From NCBI GenBank assembly GCA_028386065.3, contig JAKUCV010004736.1:1-64000 (forward strand): a DNA stretch of 64,000 bases, given 5' to 3'. This document shows positions 24,663-35,678 of this stretch, in pieces (positions within the stretch are counted from its first letter, which is position 1; each line of letters starts with the position of its first letter). Origin of the DNA: Turnera subulata (lineage: Eukaryota > Streptophyta > Magnoliopsida > Malpighiales > Passifloraceae). The position numbers and the translations under genes were made by a program. The notes under the pieces are model-generated. The model did not search any database and was not told the DNA's origin. It saw nothing but the letters and a program-made list of their open reading frames with translations.

Positions 24663-25079
24663 ATAAAGAACCAACTAGCAATAATCCTTATGCTTCCAAA
24701 CGGACAGACCAAGCATTTTTCAGCATCACATTCAACGAGAGTCAGTTGGCTTGTTGAAAAGATGAGAAATGTAGTTAACTCTGTACAAGTATGAGCATTT
24801 AGCATGTAAATTGTAGGGGAACACTAAAGATTTAGCAAGGTTGTTATTTTATGCTCTTAATTGAGCTTTGCTTCTGAAACCAAACTAATATGACCAGAGC
24901 AACTTATGGTGTGCCGAAACATTCACTAGCCGCCTTCAGTTAATTAGCTAGCTTTATAAGTCTGTTCATAGGTGCAAAGATTATAAGCAATGAAAAAGAA
25001 TGAAAACATGAGAAAATGAAATAAGATAAGAGCATCTAGTCATACAATAGCTTACTGGTTTTGTCACAAAATGGTGGTG
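24663..25079. other. 3' UTR and downstream intergenic region of the ROS1-like gene
   Basis: No frame or repeat is recognised. The transcript end cannot be placed with confidence; AT-rich words suitable for polyadenylation occur around 24790-24900. Confidence 0.5.
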
Positions 25080-25900
25080 TCAACTTGCAGCTACACTTTT
25101 CGTAAGACGATAGCAAATCCATGATGCAGCTTCGGTTCCAGATTGTCCAACGGCCACACTTGGATTAACAACAAAGACAATTTCACCAATAATACCTCAT
25201 ATAAGTTGTAAAGCATTTACCACCGGCATTTGTTTTAAAAAAGAATGGTTGGAGAGAAAATGTGACTCCCGTTTGGAATGAGGGATCCTCAATTAATTTC
25301 CTCCTCCTCCTCCTCCTCCTTGAGCTTGCACAGTGTGATTCATCTGAAAAAACATAATAATTAATTTTATTTTATTTTTTCTTATTGTAAGGAGCAACGG
25401 TTAAGGTAAAAAACGTATTTGCCAGCAAATCGGAAGAGTCGTAAAGTGAAATGCATGAGTGTTAAGTAAAGTAGATCGATCAAGTAATGGCTCACCGGTT
25501 CTGTGTTCCGGTTTCCAAAGCACAGTGACAACGAACGGCGAGGAGGAGAGTAGCGGATAACAGACAGCAAAACCGTTGCGGTGGGTCGAGCAAGAGAGTA
25601 ATAGAGTTGGTGTGGTGTGTCAAAGGATGTGTGTGGTTTCTTCTAGGTTTGTTAAAACTTAAAAGAAAGGGATTGAGATCGGGGAGGGGAGGGGAGGGGG
25701 GAAAACGTGCCTTGAGAAATTCTCTTGTTGGGGGAGGGGGAGGTGGTGGTGATTGGTGAAGCAGGAAGGGAGGAGAGATGATGATGATGATGATGAAAAA
25801 GGAGCTGTTTCACTTTTGGAGACTTTGCCGCCTTTTCCAATTTCATCTTCCCTCCCAATTTTTTAGGATCCCATTCTTCCTGTCTTGGGCTTTCTCGCCG
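25080..25900 (-). other. Possible minus-strand transcription unit of unknown function
   Basis: Read on the minus strand, a CT-rich leader-like stretch (25900-25500) runs into a donor-like CCG|GTGAGC near 25496. An acceptor TTTTTTCAG lies just before an ATG at 25343, which opens a 16-codon frame MNHTVQAQ plus a Gly run, ending TAA. Further along, a 38-codon frame ends TGA at 25080 (contains SVAVGQSGTEAASW). The pieces do not join into one convincing protein. It could be a non-coding transcript, a decayed gene or chance. I do not recognise it. The ORF 25652-26038 (-) is mostly leader-like low complexity. Confidence 0.3.
25301..25320. repeat. CTC trinucleotide microsatellite
   Basis: A run of CTC units. 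A second simple repeat (ATG units) lies at 25778-25796, and GGGGA runs at 25680-25700. Confidence 0.9.
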
Positions 25901-25904
25901 GGCT

Positions 25905-26757
25905 CCTTTTTTTTTTTTTACCGTCCATATTGGCTGTTGGATCCTCCTTGGTTTGGTGGGACTGGGACGCATGCAACTTACAGCGGACGGACTAATACGG
26001 AGAGGATGAAAATGAGAACCGTTTAGAAAAAAGAACAATTAAAAATCCCGACCCAAACACTTAAACCCAATATTTGTGATGCCCAAAATAGTGGCTGCAT
26101 GCGCCGCAGCCCCAACTATGAGAAATCCACCAAAGGTATGAACGAACATCTTGACACAAAATTAGGGATCGTAATGGGATTCGCTTACAGAGACCCTATG
26201 GGGAATCTTCGAACTTCGAACAGAGAATAGAGATAAGAATAGCTTTTACTCCATGGGGGCGGTGACGGGAGATATTTTGGTCCCGTGGGGAATTACTCCC
26301 CACCCATGAAGACCCCCATATATGAAAAAAGAAAAAAATTGCCCATAATCGATTAGTATATATTTTAATATTAAAATAAATTTTTAGTCATTTATATATT
26401 AAAATTATTCTAAAAGATAATAAATAAAAAAATTATCATCGTGGGCTTGTGGGTCTTGTGTGTGGCCTCTCCATCTCATACTTTCTTTGCATTTTCACAT
26501 TTGAAGATGATTCCTTTTCAACTTAACCTTTTTTCTTTAGAGTTTTATATTTTCTTTTACATTTAAAACACATTATTTTTGTTATTCATAGATTTTACAG
26601 TATTTGATTTGTAAAAATTTAGTTTGTTGATGTTATCATGAATTTTATATATTCTTTTAAAAAAATAGAGAACAAGATCCCCATAGAACCTGATTCCTGT
26701 TGGCCTAAGTTTGATGAGCAAGTGCTTAAGAGATATTATGTTAATTGATCTTGTTTA
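25905..26757. other. Intergenic stretch without a supported gene
   Basis: It contains a GGGG/CCCC-rich degenerate palindromic block near 26260-26310 resembling the subterminal parts of plant hAT elements, then AT-rich sequence. No terminus or target duplication could be defined. Confidence 0.35.
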
Positions 26758-27476
26758 TCTATATACTATATATAAAAGCACGAACGCAGCGAAACGCAAA
26801 ACAACCGAAAATACAGAAATAACCTTATTTAATAATAATAATAATAAAAATTAATATCTTACTCTTATTTAATTGAAACGACATGTCATATGACATGTAA
26901 TTTCTATGTACTACATATAAAAAAACTAACTCAAACAATAGATGAAAATAAAAATAACTATACTTATATTAATAATAATATAAAATATAAATTAATATTT
27001 TACTTTTATTTTATTACGAGGAACTATCATATAACAGTGAATGATATTTTTAGTTCTTATTATAATCAAGAAAATATGTAGAAATACTCCTACTAATTAA
27101 CATTACTCTTATTTTATTAAGACGAAATACCATAATAATGATTGATATGTAATTTTACTCTTGGAGTCTACGTCTCCATTTTGCTTTAGGGATGTCATCA
27201 AAGGTAAACCACGGTCCTCCAGGTGAGGACTTATGGTTAGGAAATTTTAATGGACCATTTGATCCAGCAGCGACTGTTCCTGACATGTGTGTGTCTTCTT
27301 GGCTTTGATGAAGGAAGTGTGTAATCCTCATCCGAGTCATAAAACTCATTAGCACAATTGCATTCAGGTTCACACTTGGATGGATCAGTGTCCCAAATAA
27401 AATGCTCGTCGACATGAGAAACATAGACTTTGGAACCATCCGGTTGGAAAGAGGATACAATCTATATCTATCTATA
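26758..27476 (+). mobile_element. Helitron-like 5' portion, upstream tandem copy
   Basis: It starts TCTATATACTATATATAAAA next to a host A, followed by GCACGAACGCAGCGAAACGC, a typical 5' end of plant non-autonomous Helitrons. It matches the next copy at a period of 719 bp with few changes and lacks its own 3' end. A reverse-strand frame (27155-27460) is kept in both copies, more truncated in the second; function unknown. Confidence 0.65.
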
Positions 27477-28745
27477 TCTATATACTATATATAAAAGCAC
27501 GAACGCAGCGAAACGCGAAACAACCGAAAATACAGAAATAACCCTATTTAATAATAAAAAAAATTAATATCTTACTCTTATTTAATTAAAACGACATGTC
27601 ATACAATAATGAATGACATGTAATTTCTATGTACTATATATAAAAGAACTAACTCAAAAAATAGATGAAAATAAAAATAACTATACTTATATTAATAATA
27701 ATATAAAATATAAATTAATATTTTACTTTTATTTTATTACGAGGAACTATCATATAACAATGAATGATATTTTTAGTTCTTATTATAATCAAGAAAATGT
27801 GTAGAAATACTCCTACTAATTAACATTACTCTTATTTTATTAAGACAAAACGCCATAATAATGATTGACATGTAATTTTACTCATGGAGTCTACGTCTCC
27901 ATTTGGCTTTATGGATGTCATCAAAGGTAAATCACGGTCCTCCAAGTGAGGACTTATGGTCAGGAAATTCAAATGGACCATTTGATCCAGCAAAGACTAT
28001 TCCTGACATGTGTGTGTCTTCTTGGCTTTGATAGAGGAAGTGTGTAATCCTCATCCGAGTCATAAAACTCATTGGCACAATTGCATTCAGGTTCACACTT
28101 GGAAGGATCAGTGTCCCAAATAAAATGTCCGTCGACATGAGAAACATAGACTTTGGAACCATCCGGTTGGAAAGAGGAGACATTGTCTCAACAACTATTT
28201 ATTTATAAATTCCTATTTTACTGCATAAATTAATTTTAAATAATATATTTATTTATATTTTCTAAACAACTAACGAAAATATGAAGAAGTACAGCTAAAA
28301 AGTAAGAAAAAATTATGAACAAAAATAACTTTAACATAGAAGAATAATCACAAGAGCTCATGAAAAATGTGTTTGTAATTTATTATCAACATGAATTATA
28401 GAGAAAAGAGGTGATTAAGGTAGTCAGCGAAAATTACAAAATAGAATAATAATGAAAAAAATATTATCATAGGAATTCATACCACAAAAAAGAAATAATA
28501 ATAAGAAATTATAATATAATTTAATAATCTCCTTCATTGATAATATAATTTCATAATTAAAATTATATAATTTACAATATCAAATGATTAAAAGAAATAT
28601 TATTAAAAATAATTGATTTTATAAATTTACATTCTCTAATACATAAACTAATTCTAAATAATATGTATTTATCTGTCTATATTTTATATATAAGTTCTTT
28701 TTAATGATCTAAAAAATATAATAGTTGCACGTGGAAAAAAACTAG
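27477..28745 (+). mobile_element. Non-autonomous Helitron, complete copy
   Basis: It begins TCTATATACTATATATAAAA, repeats the upstream copy to about 28184, continues through AT-rich sequence and ends GTGGAAAAAAACTAG followed by host T (28746). TC at the 5' end, CTAG at the 3' end and insertion between A and T fit Helitrons. Only a weak palindrome (GCACGTGG) precedes the end. Length is 1,269 bp. No Rep/helicase is present. Confidence 0.65.
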
Positions 28746-28759
28746 TATACGTTAAACAA

Positions 28760-29870
28760 GGAATTAGCCTAAGATATAATAACATATATTTTGGTTAATT
28801 GCTAAGCAATCTTACTTATGATCATAATTAAATTTTGATTATAACAAACTTTGAGTAAGTAACTTGGTTATTATATGTTTCAAACATGCATGTGATCTAT
28901 TCCTAGAAGATTGAAGTAAGTGGGATAAACTTTTATGCTTAGTGCCCATGAGATGTCGCTTTCATAGTCTTAGTGGCTTTAATTCTTGTTACTTATAAAT
29001 CCTCTTACTAATTTGTCAAGAAACCTAGTACACTACATATTTTTTTTCTCTACAGCATATGATAAAAGGCCTAAAACCTTTTCACAACGGATCCTATTCT
29101 ATCAAGACCAACATGATTGAGATTCAACCTAGGACTTAGCTAGCATATGTAGAAAGTGAGTGGAGTCCCGTATGCCAAATCTTGAAAGCAACAATAGGGG
29201 ATCTGAACATTAACAATTTGGCGCCTTTCATGCCAAAACTCGATGCTCCTAACAGTGACACATGATTGTTATTTTTAAAGCCTTCTTCCCCCATTCCCTG
29301 TATAAAAGGAAACGAATTTGAAGAGTTGAATTAGAGTTGCCTATGGAGAAAGATGTGAAAAATTAGCAGCAACTCTCCTCTTGAGCTTGAGAGTGTAAAA
29401 AAACCTTGTGTTTTACTTGCAAATCTCTTGAGTGAGTCACTTTGAAGATATCATGAGAGAATGTTATATCTTAGACAAATTTAGGAGTCTTTTGTGCTTA
29501 AGCAAAGCTAGGATTAACTATAAGAGAAGGTTTGCAAGTTGCACCCTAGTATAATTTATGGGAGATAGGCTTTGTTGGTTTGTCCTTGGAAGAAACCAAT
29601 TGAGTTAGGCAAGAGTAGGTGTTAGTCTTACATGGATGTTTGAAAAAACGCTTGGGATAGCTTTGTGGCGAGTGATAGATTAGAGTATATAGCCTAGACA
29701 AAAGTTTGCACAATAGGTTATTGACTAATCCTGGGAAAAACTAAAGTTAGTGAAGGTTTCGAAATATCAAGGAGGATTCCTTGAGTAGTGGACGTACACC
29801 TGTGTTGGGAACCGCTATAAATTCGGTGTACAAATCTCTTCTTCTCTTTACTTAAGTTTCCTCATAACTG
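28760..29870 (+). mobile_element. Possible copia (SIRE-like) LTR remnant
   Basis: The phrases gattataacaaactttgagtaag and gttattatatgtttcaaac resemble the starts of SIRE-type copia LTRs, and the stretch ends with TGTTGGGAACCGCTATAAATTCGG. There is no coding region, and the boundaries are uncertain. Confidence 0.35.
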
Positions 29871-30813
29871 CCTAGTTTAGATACAAAACCGATTTGGCAT
29901 TAGTGGCAGATGCGGATTTACTACAAGTGAACAGTACGTTGTAGCAAACAAGGTCATCCACAGGGACCACATAAACAACATTATCCTTAGAAAATCGATT
30001 AAGTAGGCTTAAATAACAAATCAATAAATAACGAGCATGATGTGGTTGAAGTTTTGGATTGGAAAAATAACTAAATCAAGAAATAAAATAAATAACTCGA
30101 AATTAAATAAGAGAAACTCATATGGATGCAAACCTAGGTCTTCTAGGGTTCATTAATGCCTAATTACATAGCAATTATTCATCCTTGGAATATCAAAAGC
30201 CATAAATAAACTCGTACATTTAGGAAATCTGTTGGGCAAACGGATTCGCATCTCTTACAATAGACACTTCTACCTTGAAGGGAAACTTAACCTGAAGTAA
30301 ATACAACTCACTGTCGTCAAATTATATTCCTACCTCAGTTTCGAATTACCCGCTTCGGGCGGTGTAACCTAACCTAGGATGCAATACATGCTGTGTTAGA
30401 TACTGTTATCCTCAATTAACTTAAACTCCATATCGGTGATCAATAAATTAAAGGTTTACTATAGCCTTTCAGATTCCCTTGTTTTACCTCCCGATTCTTC
30501 ACTCGGTTGTCTAAGATAGTATTAAAGAGTGACCAATTCGTTGACACTATGAAGCACACTGAAAGTAAATCAAGACATAAACGAATTTAAATAAACCAAG
30601 TCTAAATAATTAACTAAAATAATCAACAAAAGTTACTTCTCATAGACCTAAATGAAGGATTTAGTTCATAATTCTAGAAGAAATAATAATAATAAAAAGT
30701 GTAGTCAACAAAATAAAACAAACCAATAAAAGTCGATAAAACAAAGGTGAATGCTCCACTTTTTCTCTACCGAAATTCTCCAATTCCTGCTGCTTAGAAA
30801 ATGTCTTGACGAG
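29871..30813 (-). repeat. Probable reversed gypsy LTR fragment, AT-rich
   Basis: Contains gtcatccacagggacc and cctaggtcttctagggttc, phrases common in Athila/Tat LTR ends read in reverse. No open frame is supported (30661-30843 is not a gene). The class is tentative. Confidence 0.3.
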
Positions 30814-32393
30814 TGTGAACACCCAAATTTGACCCACAAGCATTTTATTGACTTAGGTTCCAGATATGTCCAAACCTCAAGACTAATGAGATGATTTAGT
30901 TTTTGGTTAGAATATATTTAGAATTTATTCTAATAGAATGTGCATATTTTATAATTTGGACCCTTTTATATGTTTGAGCCTTGGGATTACTAATCTTAGA
31001 TGAAAAACATGTCTCGGATTTAGTAAAATATGTTGTTTTTATTTAGTTGGGCTTCTTCATTTGTTTTAATCCAATTATATTGAGATGATTTATTCTTAGG
31101 TTAAGAATGGATTTAGAGGCCTAGGTTAATAAAAATTGAGCCCTCCAGAGTTTGTGGCCCTTAAACACATTACTTGCAGCCTAATTTTAGCTCTGATTTT
31201 TGTGGAGAATCATAATTAAATCATCATTTTTATGGTAAATGTGTTTTTAATAAAGATATGCATAAAAATGGGATTTGATGTGTGTTAATGATGCATGGAA
31301 AGTTTAGGAGGAGTAATAATCAAGAAAAGGATGTATTTTGGTTTGATTGCATGTTAATTACGTGTTAAAATCAAGTTAATACGGATTCAGGGGAAATCGG
31401 AGCTAAAAAAGGCAAGAACGCACCAAGCCCGCAGGCCCGCGTGGTCATCTCTAGTGGACCGCCAGGCCCGGGCGGTTATGGGTGGAAGACCGTCGGGCCT
31501 GGCTGCCATCACGAGATGACAGCCAGGCACGACGGTCATGGGTGCCCTGGGAAGACCTTTTTCCCCGATTTTGGTCCTAAATTGATTCTACTCGATTTTT
31601 GCCTAGATTTCTGGCTATGATCCTGACCATTAAAGGATGCACGACCTCTGTACCCCCTAGAACTCTATAAATAGGACTTTCCATTCACATTCAAGAGGAG
31701 ACAATTTTTCATATACACACATCCCCCTATAAGCTTTAGTGCTTGGAGAAACTCTACTTCTCCAAGCTTAGAAATAGTTTTGCTGGCAGAAATTTTGGAG
31801 GAATTTCGTGGTGAAGCAGCAAAAGGAAGGCAGCAAAGGAGGAATTAAGAGGAGATCAAAGATAGAGTTAAGAAGTGGTAAGAAAGTGGGTGGAGATCAT
31901 AATCCAAATCAAGGAGTTAGAGGAGGGCTACAAGAGGTAACCCTAGATCCGTTTTATTCATTATTTGTTGATGATGTGATTACTGTGGAGATTTCATTCA
32001 AGAACTACGTAGGCTTTGAAATAGGTCGCTGGGGTACGTATGTGATTTCTAGCGATGGAAACTCAAGCCCAAATATGTTTTAGTTTCCTTTTGTTGTAGT
32101 TTCACTTTAATTTTTATTATGTGATTTGTTTCCATACTTTTACACACACACTCACAAGGCATATAATTTCATTCTTCAATTGCACAAAGTTTTGCCCCAA
32201 CATGGATGGGTGCCTAACGCTTTCCCATCCGTGACGAACCCCCGAATCCAACAATCTCTGGTTCGCTATGTTCAATTGCCTTAAAGATGTGATGCTTAGA
32301 AAAGATTTTTCCTTGGATTTTTCCAAAATAAAATTCGGGTGGCGACTCTTTTGTTGTTGGATCGACCTGTAAGAAGAAGGTGTAAAAGATAGG
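30814..32393 (+). mobile_element. Gypsy LTR family TGTGAACACCC, copy A (3'-truncated)
   Basis: It starts TGTGAACACCCAAATTTGACC, carries a GC-rich repeat island at 31410-31540, TATAAATA at 31666-31673, and the 3' block gccccaacatggatgg ... attcgggtggcgact. It lacks the last 40 bp or so present in copy B and is directly followed by the start of copy B. The ORF 31808-32083 is in the transcribed leader of the LTR and has no recognisable domain. Confidence 0.75.
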
Positions 32394-34222
32394 TGTAACA
32401 CCCAAATTTGTCCCGCAATTTATTCTATTATTTTTGGATTATGAATATGTTTATGTCTCTGATTGATGAGATGATTTATTTTTTGGCATGAATATGTTTG
32501 TGATTTAATTTGGTAGAATAATGGTGCTTTATTTGTTTAGTTCATTTTATTTATTTTTCTCCTTTATTGTTTATTTAATTTTGGGTTGAAAATAAATATT
32601 AAGTCTGGGCTAATGTAATATGGATCCTCAAGTAGTATCAGCACATGGCCTGCATCTAGTTTTAATTCTAATTTTCGTGGAAATTTAGGAATAAATATAT
32701 ATTTTGCCTATTTTGTGTTTTTATGATAATTTGAAGAGAAAAGAGGAATCATTTGATGTGTAGTAGATAAAAAGGAAAAGTAGTGGAGTAGGATACAAGC
32801 TTAGGGTGTTTTCTGGTCAGGGAATATTCTAGAGGTCGTGGAAACCAATTAGGAATCAGATTGGAGGAGGAGAAGTCACAAAAAAAGAAAAATTCGCCCA
32901 GTCGGCAGCGGTCATAGAGACATGATCGCCACGACCGGCAGTTAAGGAGGCATGACCGCCACGCCTTGCCGGTCGTCCCGACATGACCGCCGGGGCTGTG
33001 GCGGACAAACGTTCCAGAACCTTCTTTTTTCTCTTTTTCTTAATCTTAGCTTTTAACCGTCAGATTTAGGGGTTCAATCTCCACCATTAGATTATTAGGA
33101 CGATCTTTGGACCCCTGAACACTATAAATAGACCCCTTATTACACAAAATTGGGATACATATTAGAATTATTCTCTACTCACCTTAAGCATAGAGTGCTT
33201 GGAGAAACCCTAGTTCTATAAGCTTAGGATTCTTTATAAGAGATATTATTCTGGAGAAATCTCGTGAAGTGGGGTAGCAACAAGTCAGTACAAGAGGAGA
33301 GCAAGAGAGGTGCAAGAAGGAGGTCAATCAAAGCAAATCGTTGGAGATAGAGTTGCAAACCCGAGAGGAGAGTTCTTCTCTACGCAGTCTCGTTAAAATC
33401 ACGATATCTGGAGCTGTATATGTCGGATTGCTACATTTTTGGTTTTTTGTGGAAAGCTAAAAGAGAGTCTATAAGTTTGATGTTGACGCCAGATGCTGAT
33501 TCGGTCTCCTTCTGCATTGAATGCCTGCTTGAAGTCGGGCCAAGATTCTGTTGAGGAGTGGAAAGCGCACAGGAGCTAGAGGAGGGTTTCAAGAGGTAAC
33601 CCTAATCCTTTTTTATCTTTGTTTGTTGCGGTGACGTGATGCTATGATGATGCTTTGATTGTTGTGTAAATATATGTTAGAACTACGTGGCTTTGACCCC
33701 GGTCATACGGGTACGTAGGTTGTCTCAAGTTGCCAATGAGATGTAAGCCAAATTATGTGTTTTTGTTTCGCTTTGTTGTCGTGATGTTGCTGTGTTTTGT
33801 TGTGTTGTGATGCCATGTAAGAACTACGTGAGCTTTGAACCCAGTCGCCGGGGTACATAGGTAGATTCTAGTGGTGGAATCTCAAGCTCAATTATGTGTT
33901 TATTTTCTGTCTTTTTTATGTTTTTGTTTTATTTTTGTTGTTGTGTTGTTGTTGCATAAGGCATACTTTGATCTTCAATTGCACATAATTTCGCCCCAAC
34001 ACGGATGGATGCCTAACACCTTCCCATCTGTGACGAATCCCCGAATCCAACATCTCTGATTCGCTATGACTTGTTGCCTTAAGAGGTTTATGGAAGGTTT
34101 TTTCCTGAATTTTTTCCTTAATAAAATTCGGGTGGCGACTCCATTGATGTTGGATTGACCCTATGAAGAAGGTGTAGGAAGAGAGTGAGGGGATTAAGTA
34201 ACCCTTAATCTAGGTCCTCACA
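32394..34222 (+). mobile_element. Gypsy LTR family, copy B (complete, 1.83 kb)
   Basis: It starts TGTAACACCCAAATTTGTCC and ends GGTCCTCACA. The GC-rich island is at 32890-33005 and TATAAATA at 33123-33130. It abuts the truncated copy A with no internal region between them. Confidence 0.75.
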
Positions 34223-34510
34223 GTTGACGACTCCGCTGGGGAAGTAGTGGGTTCAAAAAATTTTGTGCAATCGTTGATTACTATATGCCCATTTGTTTGT
34301 CATGTGCATGCCTTGCATTCATGGATTGTGTGTGAAGCTTCCACCTTAAGAGGGTAAGGGGATCCTAGTATGTTACATACCATCCTCCGGGATTATCGGC
34401 TAGAGTGAACCTATTTCTCGCCATTTAGCAGTGATAGGGGATAATAGGCTAGGCCTGCGACCTCGTGCAACGTCCTACGTCACATGTGAGTAGGCCAAAC
34501 TATCCCTTAG
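34223..34510 (+). mobile_element. Start of the internal region after LTR copy B
   Basis: Directly after the LTR comes TTGACGACTCCGCTGGGGA, a tract often found at this position in plant gypsy elements and a candidate primer-binding site. I could not assign the tRNA. About 290 bp of leader follow before another LTR fragment interrupts at 34511. Confidence 0.55.
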
Positions 34511-34636
34511 TGATGTGCTCCAAATATTAGCACTTTTTATGATAGTTTTGAATGACTTTTACTATGTTTTCTATGTCAATTATGTGTATAATCTTTATAT
34601 TATTGTGTGTTTTCATGCATTGTGTCAATTAGTACC
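34511..34636 (+). repeat. 5' fragment of the Athila-like LTR
   Basis: 126 bp match the first part of the LTRs at 2117 and 63339 (TGATGTGCTCC start, then the shared ttgaatgacttttactatg core). It breaks after TTAGTAC where a CCGG-rich sequence begins. Confidence 0.75.
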
Positions 34637-35678
34637 ATGGTAGTCAGACTCGGACCGGCCCGACCGATTCAACCGGGATAACCGGCACCCGGAGGCCCGG
34701 CTAGTCCAAAAGTCCTTCTGGTTCTTGTGGATTAAAGACCCGTCCGGGTCTGCCCAGGTTTTCCCGGTTTTCTAGTTTTGGTTAAACCCGGAACGGTTTT
34801 ACCAGTTCTACCGGGTTGGTCAGCTTCCCATTTTTCCTTTTATTTTTCATTTAAAAGGCCCAAAACGGTACTGTTTCAGGATATCACGAATTATAAACGC
34901 TTAACAAAAAAATAGGACGAACCGACAAACCCTACACTCTAATTCATTCCCAATTTAAAACTTCTTCAATTTTTTTTTGCCTTTCTCTTCTCATACCCTC
35001 CCTCACCGCCACCTCGCTACCGTCGCACTTGCCGCTTTGCTCTCGCCGCCATCACTCGCTCCTCAACCCAACAAGTAAACATACTAATATTTTTCGTATT
35101 ATGGGTGATAAAGAACTTTATGGCATGCATGCGACATGCCTTTGAATTGACCTGGGTTTCTTTGTTTTGGGAATATATATTTAAGTTCATCTAGTGTGAA
35201 TGGAAGCTTAGTTTTATTTTGTAGTTCATGAATGAAAGTAAAAAAAGGGAAATTATTGTTTGTCTGCAAATTTGTGTTCTTATTTCCTGAAACAACCAAG
35301 AGTGACACTCAATTGATATGTTGTTAATCTCCTCTATTGTGTGTATTTTTGTGTTTCCCATTATGTGGGTCTCGAGGGAGCAATCTGGGTTTGAAGAGAA
35401 AAAGGGAAATTAAGTTGGATCAGGGAGCAATTGGTGACCCAAAATAGAATAAAGCACTGTTATTGTATTAGTTTTGGTGGGTGTTACTAATACTATACCT
35501 TGCCAGGATTTTTACGGATATGAGGAAATCTTTATGCTCCAAGTTCATGCCCTATCCATTGATTTCTGTAAATGAGCATTAAAAGAGTACTTGTCTGAAT
35601 GGATAATGCGTCAATGCAGATCAAGAAGGAGATTATCAGATATCTTTTATTGTCTTCAATTTGAGTTCTGTTGATAGA
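34637..35678. other. Unclassified repeat-like sequence
   Basis: It begins with a dense ACCGG/CCGGT block (34650-34820) like the subterminal region of some plant hAT elements. A CT-rich leader-like stretch follows (34980-35060). There is no coding frame with recognisable content. Confidence 0.3.

Noticed and set aside
25652..26038. 128-codon reverse ORF with a His run
   Set aside because: The His run is a translated ATG/CAT microsatellite, and the rest is CT-rich leader-like sequence. Kept only as a possible untranslated exon.
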